This document shows positions 32,430 to 46,400 of a stretch of DNA of 64,000 bases, one piece after another. The DNA lies in NCBI GenBank assembly GCA_963930655.1, contig OZ005613.1:11230501-11294500 (forward strand). The letters are read 5' to 3'. Made by a program: the position numbers and the translations under genes. Below the pieces are notes generated by a model, which worked only from the letters and a program-made list of their open reading frames with translations, did not search any database and had not been told where the DNA came from. Positions within the stretch are counted from its first letter, which is position 1. Every line of letters begins with the position of its first letter. The DNA comes from Myrica gale. Lineage: Eukaryota; Streptophyta; Magnoliopsida; Fagales; Myricaceae.

Positions 32430-33365
32430 CCAATAACATTATAACTCACATGTTTCAAAAACATAAACTTAAACAAAATTACTTAAAATTCAAAATTTCT
32501 AGTCTCTTACAATTTTATTCTCATCTTATATGGCATCTAAGTCATCCTGGACAAACGTTCCTCAGAGTCCTCTGAAAACAGAAAAATATTAATGAAATGA
32601 AATCGACAATTTAATAAGTAGAAAATAAAAATAAATGAAAATAAGAATATAATTTTTTCTGTAATTAGAAATTCAGAAATATGTAAATAAAATAATTTTG
32701 ACAATATTGCAGAAAAAAATTACATTTACTCTTGTGACAGGATTGTGTCACGCCCAACCGAGCCAAACTAACGGAAAGTAAGTTTACCCTACTAAAACTT
32801 AGCGATTTAAATTGGTACTAACAAAACAGACTTAATAGTAGTAGAACTTTGCATAGGATTTTTTAAAACACCATAATAATTAATATCAAAATCCAGTAAC
32901 GGAAACAAAAATTTAATCTAGCAGAAGACCGTATCAAGGTTTCAGAGTGCTTTTAAAATTCTATACTTGTGTACAATATACAAGTTAATATTTAATCAAA
33001 TAACTTTTCAAATAATAATGACTTTATTATCACATAAAATATTAACAGTTATGAAATAATAATATTTCGGGAGATTAAAAATTCTATTTTCAGCAATTGT
33101 TATTTTCTGAATAATTACTCTGCTTAGCTGACGTGCTTTGAAATTGAATTTCTCCGCTACTTTCACACCTTAATTTTTTAAAACAGTAATTGAAAGAACA
33201 ATTAGCTAAGAATTTAACATAAATATGACAATGTTCGAGATTATTCACAATTTGAATTTCACATTGCTTGATTCACTCCAAACTCTGAAACTTTGTAACG
33301 AATCAAACTTGAATTCAAAAGAGGGAAAATAACATACCAATAGTGTCGAAAGAGATAACAATAAG

Positions 33366-33738
33366 TAGGTGTGCCCAAGTTACCGGCCGGACCGGCCAAC
33401 TTGGACCAAAACTGGATTTACCGGTCCGGGAAACCGGTGTACTCTGATCCGGTTCTGGGTTACCTATATGGAAAACTATAACTGGACCGGAGTATACCAT
33501 TCCAAACCGGTCCTTACAGGTAAAAGAAATCCACAAAAGGCAAGTAAAAATGCTAAGAGGTCCAAACCAAAAAATGCCCAAAATGTCATGGCCCAAACCG
33601 TCCAATTCCGACCGATGAAACCAGGGACCGGACTGGTTTTATTAGAATGATCGGTCAGGTCCGGTATGTTCACTCTACGAAATTACTGGTTTGGCCGGCC
33701 GGAACGGACCGAACCGGACCGGCCATTGGACAGTCCTT
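33366..33738. mobile_element. hAT-like MITE inside the gypsy LTR, 373 bp
   Basis: A perfect 8-bp target duplication ACAATAAG flanks it (33358-33365 and 33739-33746). The ends are TAGGTGTGCCCAAG and, inverted, AAGGACTGTCCAATGG. Both subterminal regions are GGCCGG/CCGGTCCGG-rich. It has no coding capacity. Confidence 0.85.
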
Positions 33739-34387
33739 ACAATAAGGGAGGGAGAGAGAGAACGCAAAAGTGGGAGAGAAGCCAATTAGAGAGGTGTGAT
33801 TGACCTCTGATCGAAATGCCCCTTTTAGAGGTGAGGAAACTTAAATTCTTGGCTTGGCAGAAATCAAGGTAGAATGACCAAAATCGATAGATATTCGGCG
33901 CCCCTCCAATAATCTTTGGTTATTCACTTTAATGGCATGAAATTGTATGAATATTCAAGAAACTCATGAGGGAAATGAAAGGTCATGAGAAAATGAATCA
34001 AAATAAACTTAAATGATCATAGAAATGAAGAGAGAGAGAGAGAGAGAGAGACCTTACACATCGAAACACATGTTGGCTCAGCGGTAATCCCTTGTTTTGA
34101 CCTTTCTTAGATCTCACATATTTCTTTATAACGCCACAAATCTAACAACGTCACTCTCATCGTCTATCTCATCTTCCTAGAAGTAAAGTAGGGTATTGGT
34201 TCTCACTGCAGGCACATATATATACAATGTGGATTTGACCAAGAAAGCAAAGCTACCTAACTTAACTTTGACATCCTGAAATAACAAGTTGTCAGCAAAC
34301 GGATACATATACAAATACTCACGTTGTACCAATCACACATATTCAATCAAAAGACATCCAAAAATATGAAACCATAATACCAAAAAA

Positions 34388-37122
34388 TCTCAATTCTCAA
34401 GCAAATTTGGGTATTTGACTCTCATTTCTTCTTCAAGATCCCAGGTAACCTCTCCATGAGTATGATTATTCCAAAGTGCTTTGCTAATGAAATTGTTCTA
34501 GCATGCAATACTTGTTTCTTTCACTCCACAATTCGCGAAGGTTCCTTAAGGTAAGATAAATTCTCTTGGATTCACAATGGCTCATGATCAATTACATGAA
34601 TGGGGTCATGTACATATCACCTCAACATTGTGAACTCCTGAGAGACTCGTCTATAGGGCGACTTGATACGCCATTGGGCCCACTCTACTGAGGATCTCAA
34701 ATGGTCCAACATATCTAGGACTCAGCTTGTCCTTTCCAAATCTCATTTACTCCTTTCATCAAAGAAACCCTCAAGAAAATCTCATCTCCCACCTCAGATT
34801 CTAACTTTCTTCTGTGGGTACCAACATAACTATTTTGTCAAATATGAGTAGCTTCCAACCTTTCGTGGATATATCTGACTTTCTCTGACATTCTCTGAAT
34901 GACTTTCAGACCTAAATTTTGCATGACCCAACTTCACTCCAGTATGGAGACGATTGGCATCTTCTTTTGTATAGAGCCTCTTGCGGTGCCATTTTAATGC
35001 TCGCTTATGTAACTTTCCTTGAGATCGAGTACGTAAGCCATCAACATATCCTCCAAATTTTGAATGGTTCTTTCTGTCTAACCGTCACTCTAAGGATGGA
35101 AGGTAGTACTGAAGTTTAACTTAATACCTAGGGCCTAATGCAAAAATTTCCAAAATTTCAAGGTGAAGCACAGATCTCAATCCGACACTATTGATATTGG
35201 TACTCAATGCAACATGACTATCTCTTATATGTGAAGCTCTGGTAACTTTTCCATGGAATACCCGAGTTTGATAGGTATAAAAGGAGTAGTTTTCGTTAAC
35301 CTATCTACGACCACCCAAATAGCATATTGACCACTTAACGCTCATGAAATCCTATTACAAAATCCATAGAAAATATTTTTTAACTTTCATTTTGAAATTT
35401 CATGTGGTTACAATGGTCTAACTGGCTTTTGATACTTAGCTTTAACTTGCTAACATGTGAGACACTGCTCTACAAACATCACTATCTCTTTTTTCATCCC
35501 ATTCCATCAGAATGACTCCCTTGGGTCTCAATACATCTTAGTGCTCCCAGGTGCATTTTGTAGAGAGATTGATGAGTTTCCTCCAAAATGCTTCTCTTTT
35601 ATTTCCCTATCATTAGGCTCACACAACCTGTTCTTAAACGTGAACACTTCGTCATCCCAAATGTTGAACTCAACTTTGTTTCCACTATGTACCTCTGCTT
35701 CCAATGTCATTAGTAATACATCTTTCTTCTGAGCAACCTTAATCCACTCTACCAAATTTGATTGAAACACAAGACTAGCCATGATTGCTCGTTGATATTC
35801 TTCTAACAATGCAATCAACCTTGTCCTTTTCAAGGACAACAAAATTTAATGTGGAGGATTTAAGACTACCACTACAGCTTCAGACGACTTTCGACTTAAT
35901 GCATCAACTTCCACATTAGCCTTTCTAGTGTGGTAAGTGATTATACAGTCGCAATGTTTGATTAACTCTAACCACCTCCTTTGTCTCATGCTTAATTTCT
36001 ACATATAAGTGATGCCTTCATATATTTAGTGCGAAAACCACTACGGCCAGCTCCAAGTCATGTATAGGATAGTTTTGCTCATATCCCTTTAGCTGCCAAG
36101 AGGCATAAGCTATAAGCTTCCCGTGTTGCATTGGCATGCAACCTAACCCTTTCCTTGATGCATCGTTGTAGATCAAGAAGCCATTAGCGCTTGATGGAAT
36201 CCTCAACACTGGGGCAACAATCAGCCGCTACTTTAATTCTTGGATTCTCTGCTCGCATTCTACATTCCATACAAACTTTGCTTCCCTCCTTGGTTAACGA
36301 AGTCAAAGGAACCGGAATCTTAGAGAAACTTTTAATGAAACCTTCAATGTAACACCAATAATAACCCACAAGTCTTACGAAATTTTTGACCTCGTGTACG
36401 TTCTTCAATCACGCCTAGTTGACTATCGCTTCTACTTACTTGGATCTATAGAGATTCCTCCCTTCGACACCACATGACTCTAAGATAATCTCTAACCAAA
36501 ACTCATACTTCTTGAGCTTAGCATACAACTTTTTCTACTTTAGAGTATGAAGTATTAGCCTCAAGTGCTCCTATGAACTTTTAAAATAAATTAAAATGTA
36601 TATTTTCCAACAACAAACTTCTCCAAAGACTCCCAAAATTCTTCATTCATTAAATCCATAAACCCTGTCAGAGCATTAGTTAAACCAAATGCATTGTTCA
36701 ATTCTGTTTTTTCATGAACAAAACTGGAGCTACCCATGGTAATACACTTGTCTTGATGAATCCCTTGTCTAATAACTCATGCAGTTGCTCCTTGAGTTTA
36801 GTTAGTGCAAATGGTGCCATCCTGTAAAGAGCATTGGATATAGCCGTCATACCCAACAATAATTCTATTTCAAACTCTACCTCACAATTAGGAGGTAACC
36901 TAGATAAATCTTCGAAAAAAACTTATGGGAACTCGTTCACCACTTGAATATCCTCCAACTTAGATTCCTTTTTCAGTGCATCTACCACGTAAGCTAAAAG
37001 CATTTGAGTTCCCTCTCGTAGTGATCTTTTCACTTGTATAGCAGATGCTATTGCAAGGAGAGAACATATTCGGGATTCTATAAATTTAAACTCTTGCTCT
37101 CCAGGGAGTTTGAACGCCTTTC
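34388..37122 (-). pseudogene. gypsy pol remnants (RT, RNase H, integrase)
   Basis: In minus-strand order: LLAYVVDALKKESKLEDIQV (37005-36925, end of the protease-RT linker), then RT fragments ending in FGLTNALTGFMDLMN (about 36690-36645). The RT core between the VLFVKK-like block and the FGLTNA block is deleted. Next come the LYAKLKKYEFWLE motif (about 36530-36490), VKNFVRLVGYYWCYIEGF (36390-36340) and RNase [23 protein letters not shown] (36165-36100). Integrase-region sequence follows (35842-35528). The C-terminal EVTWDLEEEMRVKYP lies at about 34450-34400. Stops and frameshifts occur throughout. Confidence 0.7.
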
Positions 37123-38310
37123 TGTAAGTCCTAGGATTAAGGCAACCCAAGAAGGGAGTGAATTGGTTTTCTAAACTTTTCACTTTTGACTCCCAAAGAC
37201 GTGTTTGCAAAGTAACTACTAATTTAACACAAGTATATAATATGCAACAAGAGTAAATATGTGCTAAATGTAAAGAATAGGGATAAAGAAGAAAACACGT
37301 GATTTTTAGGTGGTTCGGCAAATCCGCTTACGTCCACACCTCAAACTCCTTCACCGAGCCTGGAGGTTTTCTCATTATTCCTCAAATAGCTTACACTCTA
37401 GCTTCCAGGTGCTAGAGAACCGTACAAGTATTTTCTCGAGCTCAACACTCAAAATCAACTAAGTGGTTTTCCGGGCACACCACTCACAACCCCCCAAGCT
37501 TGAGATATACCCTCTCTAAGTTTCTTCTTTAGCGAACAATCCTCACTAAATGAAACACATTTTTTGATATAAAGATGGAAAAACAAAACTCTCTTAAAGA
37601 GTGTATATGAAAGTGGAAAACTCTATCTCTTTATTCACACAAAGACAATGATACGAAAGTGTGTTTTGTGTGAATGATCTGAGAAATATGGAATATGATG
37701 GTTTGAAATATTTATCAAGTGATAAAAATGATATGTGGTCATTGTGTATATATTTCAGACATTATGAATGTGTATTTATAAGCCACATATGAAAAATAGT
37801 CATTTATAGCCGTTGGAAGTCGTTTGTTAAAACGAGTCAGTCGACCGTTTGAACTTACTGTTACCCAACGGTCATATTGTCAGAAGCTCAACAACTCTAT
37901 TTAAAAGTCAACCGGTTCAATTAAAACCATATTTTTGACCACTTTTAAATACTCAATTTTAAAGACTTACTTATCATAAATATATGAAAAGTTTGAGAGT
38001 TTGTTTAGGGTGTGTTGAAACCTGTAAAAACATCTTAATCTTTCAAACAAAAGGTAAAACAGTTTATGCACATTTTGAAATATATGCAAGTGTGATTCAT
38101 AATCCTTATCAAAAGTGAAACGAAGAGTTACAAGGTTTATACCCTAATGTCTTGAAACTTCACTTTTGAGGTCCTTGCAAATTCTTGTTGTTCTTTCTTC
38201 AAGTGTTTGGCTCTTTCTTCAAAAAGTTTTTGTCTTTGAAGATATCCGTTTTATAAACTTGATCTATTTATTGAAATCATCAAAATCTCGATTGTGCACA
38301 AAAACCAATA
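37123..38310 (-). mobile_element. solo LTR a, TGTTAG-type family, 1188 bp
   Basis: A perfect 5-bp target duplication CTTTC (37118-37122 and 38311-38315) brackets the LTR. In minus orientation it starts TATTGG (mutated from TGTTnG) and ends in CCTAGGACTTACA. Inside are a leader-like GGACGTAAGCGGATTTGCCG and ACACTTGCATATATTTC, shared with LTRs b and c. It interrupts the gypsy element between gag and pol. The end sequence (AATTCACTCCCTTCTTGGGTT) resembles plant copia LTR ends. Confidence 0.85.
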
Positions 38311-38315
38311 CTTTC

Positions 38316-39200
38316 AATAATGAAAACATAAATTTGTCTCAACTCGACATTTCCCCCAATGTGCCCAATTACACTTTTGACAAAAAGAGTTTTGTTGCCT
38401 GTTTTGTGTAACTTGACTTTCTTGTCCTCTTCCCAAGTTGTCGTCATCACTAACTCCTCTTTGGAGACCTTGTTAGTGTTAACATTGGGTGCTTGGAGTG
38501 CAGACATCTTCCTTTGTTCATGCTACTCATTGCTTCTTCAGATACTTTGTTATATCACTGTCACCTTATTCACCAACTTACACAAATTATTTATTTGAAA
38601 CCCAACTAAATAATCATAAATATGAAAGTTATGACCTCCTACGAATGTCCAGGCCTTCATTTTCTGACCCAGAATCAAAAAAAATAAAGGACACTAAATT
38701 TGGCTACATACTAATGCACATGAATCGATCCTTGGACCAAATTAATAAACCATCTGGCTTTTGTATCATGAATTGACCTCGGGAAGAATTGTTCGTAAAA
38801 TATTTTCTTAAAGCGTTCCCATGTGAAAGTTACTTGTCCTGGTGCTACTTCCATAAGAGTTCATTTGGTGATCCAACAATCCTAAGCTACACTAGCTAGC
38901 TTAAACGTAGCGAACAACATTTTCTTCTCATCTGTGTAGTGTAAAATCCGGTGTATTATGTCTTCAATGTGCTAAGTCCAGTCTTCAGTCATAGATGGAT
39001 CAGCTTTACCTTTGAACGTGATTGGGTGCATCCTGTTCAATTGCTCAATAGTACATCCCTCGACAACCTGTTCCCATTTTGATTTTTCAAGTTACGATAT
39101 TTTCTTCATAACGTGTTGTGCAACCTCACATAACACTGTCGAAATATTTATGCTTGGTTCGGCTCGAGAATCACAATTAATTGTCTTGTTAAAATAAAAA
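38316..39200 (-). pseudogene. gypsy gag remnant
   Basis: On the minus strand, TFTWERFKKIFYEQFFPRS (about 38860-38780) is the conserved gag core. A zinc-knuckle-like CQKCNWAHWGKC lies at about 38385-38345, just before the solo LTR insertion point. Stops interrupt the frame. Confidence 0.6.
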
Positions 39201-39865
39201 GAGTTAGGGGATTAGACATCCTGAAACAACGACTTGTATTTAGGATAACTATTAAAGCAAACAAATAGACTAAAAATATTTAAATACAAACTTAATCTAC
39301 CCAATCCTACCCATCATATTTCTCATAATTCATTAAGTCAATACAATCTATAACTGGCTTTGATACCCCAGACGTAGTGGAGTCAAGCAATAGACTTCTT
39401 CTCTAAAAAATAAAATATACCAAAAGGATAAAGAAATTCATTGCATTTATCTGAAATTAAAAACCATTATAGCTCATATGTTTCGAAAACATAAACTTAA
39501 ACAACACTCCTTAACATTCAAAGTTTCTAGTCTCCATATACCTTATTCTCATCTATTCTCGCTCGCGTGCCATCTAAGCCTAACCCTTAACATGGTCGTC
39601 AAAGTCCTCTAAAAACAGGAAAATATTAATGGAATGTGTTTGACAACTCAGCAAGCAAAGAATAAAATAGATGAATAAAAAATATAATATTTTTCGTGGT
39701 CAAAAATTCAAATTTGTAAGTTAAATAAATTTACCAATGTTACAAAAAATTCTCCTTTTTGAATTAATAATTGCAAGACACATTTCCTAATGTGGCAAGG
39801 TTGTGCAACAGCTTAATTGGTTGCCAACCGAGCTATGCTAACAAAAATTGGAGTTTTTCCTATTA

Positions 39866-40098
39866 AGATGAAGCGGAGAATGCCAAGTGTGTACCAAGGA
39901 AATTCCACATAGAATAACCACTCCATAGAATGGGTGCACTTAGAAATTGGAAGTTGGTACCAGCACCGCAGATGTAATAGAACATCGCTTGAGGACTTGA
40001 GAATGGTCAAGGGGTGGATGTGACGAAATAAAATAGCTTGAGTGTAGGGTAAGTTGGCTAGGTAAATAAGTGTCCCAACGAAAGGGGTTAATGGAATA
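39866..40098. other. right flank of the gypsy element
   Basis: Possibly the rest of the incomplete gypsy LTR. It is continuous with 41605 onward once solo LTR b is removed. No frame was recognised. Confidence 0.3.
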
Positions 40099-41599
40099 TG
40101 TTAGCCCAAGATTGTTTTGCAAACAATCCATATTTGATTTTGATGATAACAAAAAATATATGTTTTGAAGACTTTAAGATTTTATCTTTTCAATCCATAA
40201 TTTCGAAAATATATTTCAAAGGATTGAGGTCATTTATTTTAATTATTTTTAAGTGTACTTGAACACCATTACATAAGTTAATAAGATTAAATTTTTCATA
40301 TTGTAGGTGTTTAAAGAAGTGTAGAAATAGATTGAACACTTACAAGATGCTGATTTTTCTTTCCAGCACTTATATGTGTTTGACACATTGAAGACTTGTG
40401 TCCACACATTGCACTAACACCAGAGAGCTGAATTCATTGTGTCGACACATTGAAAACTAATGTCACACATTGCGTTGACACCCGAGACAGAAATTTCATA
40501 CCAAGTTTCATGGTGTCGATACATTTAAGACTAGTGTCGACACATTGCATTGTCTCTTGAGAGTAAAATTTTAGACCAAGTTTTTAGCTGTCGACACATG
40601 CTGCGATTTTGTAGTTTTTCCTGGAACGTCTCGAACACATCATTTTCTTCTAAAGTGACTTCGATACCCTTCCAACTGCACAATAAAGTTACTTGAAGAC
40701 CGTTGAAGCCTAGAGGAAAATAAATAGAACGAAATGGAGAGAGAATTCATGGGTTTGCATCATCATTCAATTCTACCTCCGAAAGAGAGAGAAAGCTAGA
40801 TTCAAAAATCCTTTGCTGATTCCTTCAATACCAAAGCTTTCATTGTTAAATCTTCTTCTCTTGCTCATCATTGACGACATAGCCTCCAAAGAGAGAAATT
40901 TCTTGAAGAAGAGAGAACACATATGCTATCACTCTTTGCCCTAACTTCTGAAAAGAAAAGAGCCTTGAAGAAGAGAGAAGAATGCACCAACAAAAAAGGT
41001 TTGTGCTCCCACCTACCAAACTTTAGATTTCTTTTGAGAATATTGTCTTCTTGCACTTTATCGAGCTTTCCACTTGCTTATTGTATTGAGAGAATCATTC
41101 TTTGTTATTCTATTGTACCCATATTTTGGGAAACACTTGAGTGTTGGGTAAACACTTTGTCCTACTTGTGAGAATGGAAGAAATCCATTGAGTTTTGGGA
41201 TTTGTGAAGAGAGTTGAAGCGTGAGCTCGAAAAACGTTTTGTAAAGGTTCCTTAGCACACCGAAAGCTAAGGTGTATTTGCTATTTGGATAATAGTGAAG
41301 GAAGCCCAAGAAAGTCAACAGCCTTGGGGGTGGACGTAGGTAAGTGTTGGCCAAACCACCTAAAATTGCGGTGTCATCTCTCTAACATTATCTCTCTTAC
41401 TATTCGGTACATATTCATATTTGTGGAGATTTATGAATTATCTTTATTGCTTATATTTAGCTTGCATTAAACACATTCAGATCTTGATTTTTATTTGTTA
41501 AAGAATGACTTTTTTCAGATCTGTGTTTTTGTAGAAAAATGAGTAAGTTTTTGAAAAACTCAATTCACCCCCTCTCTTGGGTTGTTATTTAGATTCACA
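40099..41599 (+). mobile_element. solo LTR b, TGTTAG-type family, 1501 bp
   Basis: It runs from TGTTAGCCCAAG to TAGATTCACA, with a perfect 5-bp target duplication GAATA (40094-40098 and 41600-41604). The 3' part contains GGGGTGGACGTAGGTAAGTG and AATTCACCCCCTCTCTTGGG, shared with LTRs a and c. Between 40370 and 40610 the U3 has about four diverged copies of a unit with TGTGTCGACACATTG. No internal retroelement domains adjoin it. Confidence 0.88.
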
Positions 41600-41604
41600 G
41601 AATA

Positions 41605-43440
41605 GGCCCTGACAAAAGGGGTGAATAGAAAGAATAATTCTGTCTTTGGAGGTGAAACAGAATACGCAAGGTCTACCATGAGAAAAATTAAGTTTTGTGA
41701 AGTATAAATTCGTTTTATTAAAAGGACATAATTTTCCAAGATTTTGTGATATGAAGGTCATTACATCCTATTAAATAATTATTTATTGAATTCATCATGA
41801 ATTTCTTAAAACTCACAATAGATATAGCACTAGTACTTATGTTGGCTTATTGAGTTTCACAACACATTAATTTTAAATATACATTCAAAATAACGAAAAG
41901 ATAGATCACATAATGATCGATGATGTGCAGATCCGAGACCAAGTTCAGGAATAAAATAACAATGAAAGGAGTATGATTCTTTTGAGGCTTGATTACGATA
42001 TTTTTGGTGATAATTATGGTGTGAGAATTTTATTATGACCAAGTACGGTTAGACTCTTGTTTATATTAAATGATAGTTATTACTACGATTCTATGGATGA
42101 TGAATTTAGATTATAGTGCCTAGTTGGTTTTATTATTTGGTTGAGCTTATGCTAGACTACCTTCCAAAAGAAAAAGAAAACTCTACTTTGTTTGTTGAGT
42201 TATTTTTGGCCGCATCCTCATTCAAGGGATACAAAAATAAGGAGTGTGTTAAAGCAATGATTTCTAAGACCGTGTAGACTAATAGGTTTGTATCTTGCAA
42301 CAGAATTAGGTCTTGGATTTGGCCTAGGTGCTTCACTCAACGTAGAAGTTGATAGGTTTTGTTGAATGGTGGACAAACTTGATAGTAGAAAATAGTTATT
42401 TTTGAAAAAATAATTGAGTATACCTTAGCCTTTTCTCTAGGATGAGATTTTTTGTTCGATACATACTCTCTTCTTTTTTATTTTAGGATCTGCTATACGC
42501 ACAAATCAATTGGTAATATCAAAATTCGATAAATCGGCCCGAGTTAGCTTACTAATGAGATACCCTAATGTCCCTAGAAGATTTAGAATTGCTAATTACT
42601 TCAAAGCTCCTGAGCAGCAAAATCAAGGGATCAATTGTCATACCTCGAGCTTTTAGCATAACATGCATGTTGTCTTTTAAAATTGAGTTTATGTTTTAGT
42701 AGTGCATTAGGGGTACTAAGTGACTAAGTGAGATTATTTAGTATTAGATATACTAAGTTCAAAACCTTGATTAGGACGTGATTAAATGAGAATTAGAGTT
42801 CACACGCAACTGAGTTGTTGTTCAGGATGTTGAGGAGCACGTATTGGATCAATTTGATTTTTTCAGCTAGTAGGACGTTTTTGTCTCAAAAAATAAACCA
42901 CTTTATTTTTATTTTTTTAATATGTTGGGAGATTATCCATGAGTTTATGGTTTAAATTTGGAGAGTTTGTAATTTTTGGAAGCAAGTAGGTTGATTAGTG
43001 GAATCAAGTAGGTCGTTTAGTGATCATCGGTGGATTAGTGAAATAATTAGCAAAACTTAGCCATTAAGGAATGAAAATTTCGGCTGCCCTAGAGATTGAT
43101 ATCTATGATCGCTAGGAAGCATGGCATATCAAAGCTAGAAGAACGACAAATCAAGCTAGAAAGCACCTCGCCAAAGCTATAAGGAGAATTCCAGCCATAT
43201 GTATGCTCAGCAGCAACTTGGGGTTGCTCGGTGTCGTCGTGTGGTCAAAATAGCCTTTTGACTCATCGAAGCTAGTCGGACATGTGTCGATTTGTGACAA
43301 GCCGGGTTTGCCTATAAATAGGAGGATCTGACCATTATAACCTACACAAGCTCGTTAGAAATTTGTGAGTTAAGCTTGAGAAAAGAGAATATCGAGGTGA
43401 TGAGATTGTGGAGGACATACACGACTAAACTGTGGCTCAA
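41605..43440. other. AT-rich region, possible LTR-like segment
   Basis: No gene was recognised. From 42636 (TGTCATACCTCGAGC) to about 43430 the sequence looks like another LTR: it starts with TG and has a TATA box CTATAAATAGG at 43313-43323 followed by a leader-like stretch. No matching end or target duplication was found. Confidence 0.3.
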
Positions 43441-46400
43441 CTTATTATTTCACAACAAATGAACAAAAAATTCAGATTTAATGTAGGAATCATCAAAACG
43501 TTAGAGAGAATGAACAACCCAAAAATAGGCAATGGAAATACAACTCTAGAATCTCTGAAGAATTGAATACATGCAATCCAAAAGCGAGTCTAGGGCAAAC
43601 AGTAAGCCAGTATAGGTGATAAAATATACAACTAAGAATATAAAATTGAAGACCAGATGGGAGACTCACCTTGGCCACAGATCGGGTTACAGGTCCCATG
43701 GTGTAGGTGGGGTGGGTCCGACGCTGGAGTGGCATGCACTGAGCAGAGAGATGAGTGTCTGGCATTGTGGTCCAAGGAGTTGAGGAGGAAGTCGAAACTC
43801 CCCGCTTGAGGAGACGAGATGTGAAGAAACTCTGTTAAGATTTTCTTCCTCCGCTTTGAGAAGGCATGTGGCATGTTATACCCAAGTGTTGGGATAATCT
43901 TAGCCAAATCCCAAATTCAAAGACATCACTTTTGCTACTACTTTTAATAAAAATTGCCTAGACTGTTGGATCGCTAGCAAAGAGGAGCAATATCAACCAC
44001 GAACCTTGGGATCTGATGAATTTGGGAGAGTGTGATTCAAAGATCACAGAGAGTAGATGAGGATTGCAATAAAGAGGACTACACTGGTCATATCAATCTG
44101 CCTCACAGCTGAGCAGATCATAAATGGAAGGGACTAAACAAAGAGATTTGATGTCTATATAGGAAGATGCAGTAGGAAGTGGATGGGGATCAAAATTGTT
44201 ATTAATGTTGTTGTAATGGTGTGGAAGGGCAGTTGAGGGGAAGATGGGGGAAATTAACACCTCACAGGCGAGAAGCCGCAAGAGTTAGCTTACCATTTGA
44301 TGGGGTTGGATTAGGAATTCAACAAGTTATTCGAATTACTTGCAAGATTCGGAGGTTTTTTCTCTTTTGAAAAGATTACAGTAGGGTTTCTCACAATGTG
44401 ACTGTCGACTGAACTTCATGTATGGAGGAAAGGATAACCCTACATATGTGATGTTAACAATCATTATGCATCATCACATCTAGCAACAGAGAGATGAAAC
44501 CAACCAAGAAAATTTCAACGAGGGCCTCAGCCCATGCCAAATGAGGATTCAAAAATATAGACCTAAATATGACTTTGGGACCCAAAACAACATCCACACC
44601 CGCATTGCAAACATGACTTAAGGGTTTGTATCATGTCCCTCATGCTCGTTTTAGTCTTTAAGCTCTTTTTATAGTAACAGAGATGCATATATGGTGAGAT
44701 TACGACACGTCCTTATCCTATGGCTATCAAGACTGTGGTAATATCATTGGGGTGTATAAAGATTACTACTTATAAAATTAAGTGAAAGATTTATAAGAAA
44801 GGAGATAAATTGGAGAAAACATAAGTCAAGTTAGAGTAAAAAGACCGATATACTAAAAAAGCAAGCAAAGCCAAGATATAAATAGGAAAGCAGAACTCTA
44901 ATAAAAGAAAAGAAAAAAAACCAAACTATTGGGGTTAGGGATTAGAGGAGGACTCTAAGTCCTTACAAAACCTAGGCTAACATAGGTAAGCCTATAACAG
45001 GATCTTTAACCCTATTGTTCGAACTTAATTACAAGCACACCACACAAAGAAAGAGAAAACTTAAAACAACATCATTTCTTAAGAAGAATCTTCATCAGAT
45101 TAAATAGTAAGGTCTATCCAATTTATGTTCGTAAGGTTTCCCACGGGGTCATTCTCTCATGGAAACTCAGGTAGCAGATCCTTTAGAATAATGCAGGGCT
45201 GGGAGCCCACGAATACTTCTAGGCCGCCAGTTACTAGTACTCGGACATGTATGACTAGTTTATGGGTGGGAAGATCATGGGTAATGAAGCAGTCAAACAC
45301 TGCCATAATTTGTCTTAGTGAAATAAATGTGGACACGGAAATATGGTGAGTGTTAAGGACTCAGTAAGGGAGGAATATGACATATGATGAAAAACATATA
45401 AACAATTCCTACATTTTCAATAAACAGTTAATAATTCAAAGATAATACTAGTATAATTTTATGCAGTATGCATGTCATGCTCATGTCTGTAAAAATGCAC
45501 CGTGTCTGTAAAATCATTTGTCTTTCATTTCCACTGTTTCACCCACAGAAGCAGGGTTGTGCGTTCAATATTCCATGCACTTTAGGACAGTCATAGGCAT
45601 TCTGTTGCCCTAGAACAATGGGTAAAGGCCCATCTACCTTTTACGCTGGGGCCATCCACTACCCTTTAGTGATAGTTGCATTCCCTGGTGATTGGAACCA
45701 TCACCCAGTAAACTGTAAAAACTTTCCATTGGTGCAATTGTCATACAAATGCCATGTTCTTTATATAATTGATGCAAATGCTATGTAAATGCCATAACCA
45801 TAACATTGATCCATATTTTTCATATAAATATGCCCTTACCTTTTGCATATTTGTCACCATCAGGTATCCTTTTGCCAGTGCAAATCAAAGGTACCATAAA
45901 TCAGCCCATTTTTTAGCTATGTGAATTTCACTGGTTTATAAAAAATCTGTTGTTCCACTTGGTTAGTCCAAATATCAAGTGCTTAGATGATCCATTTTCT
46001 TTCTATAAACACTTAATATGTTAAGATTTCAGCTTCCAATTGAATGAGGACCATCCTTGCACTTGATAAAAATGAAACGCATGCACCAACTTCTTTTGTT
46101 TCATAGAGTTTAGGTTGATTAAGAACTTTGAGAGGCATTGGGGTCCAGCCAATCAGATTAGTTACGTCAAGTGCGACCCTGCCCTAAGATGACCCGAGAG
46201 GACGAAGGCACCACCTGACAAAAGGGGAATGCGCATGTCCTCCGCTAGTTTATCTCACCTTTTGCAGGATAGTTCAATCTGTGAGATATTATGAACTATA
46301 ATTTATCTCACCTAATGCAATAGATTTTATACTATATCTTATGTCATGATTAAGGTAGGCACCTAGTCACGTGTCTGGGGGGCTTAATCCATACTCACCC

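Larger units (their letters stand above)
32430..39865 (-). mobile_element. decayed Ty3/gypsy retrotransposon (chromovirus-like)
   Basis: Related LTR segments lie at about 32430-32830 and 39465-39865 (shared wording: CATATGTTTCGAAAACATAAAC and AAAACAGGAAAATATTAATG, with changes). Between them, on the minus strand, are gag, reverse transcriptase, RNase H and integrase remnants in gypsy order. A tRNA-iMet-like primer site (minus GGTATCAAAGCC, near 39360-39370) lies just inside the right LTR. The copy has many stops, an internal RT deletion, and later insertions (hAT at 33366, solo LTR at 37123). The LTR ends and a target duplication could not be resolved, and the right LTR is incomplete. Confidence 0.7.

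Noticed and set aside
36923-37321. A 132-codon minus-strand frame taken as one protein
   Set aside because: It crosses the boundary at 37123 between solo LTR a and gypsy pol; only the part left of the boundary is coding remnant.
40370-40610. A CRISPR-like array of spaced TGTGTCGACACATTG repeats
   Set aside because: Repeats and spacers are irregular and diverged, the genome is a plant nuclear one, and the stretch is the U3 part of solo LTR b.
44093-45349. Short frames considered as genes
   Set aside because: No conserved motif, no splice structure and no codon pattern distinguish them from background.
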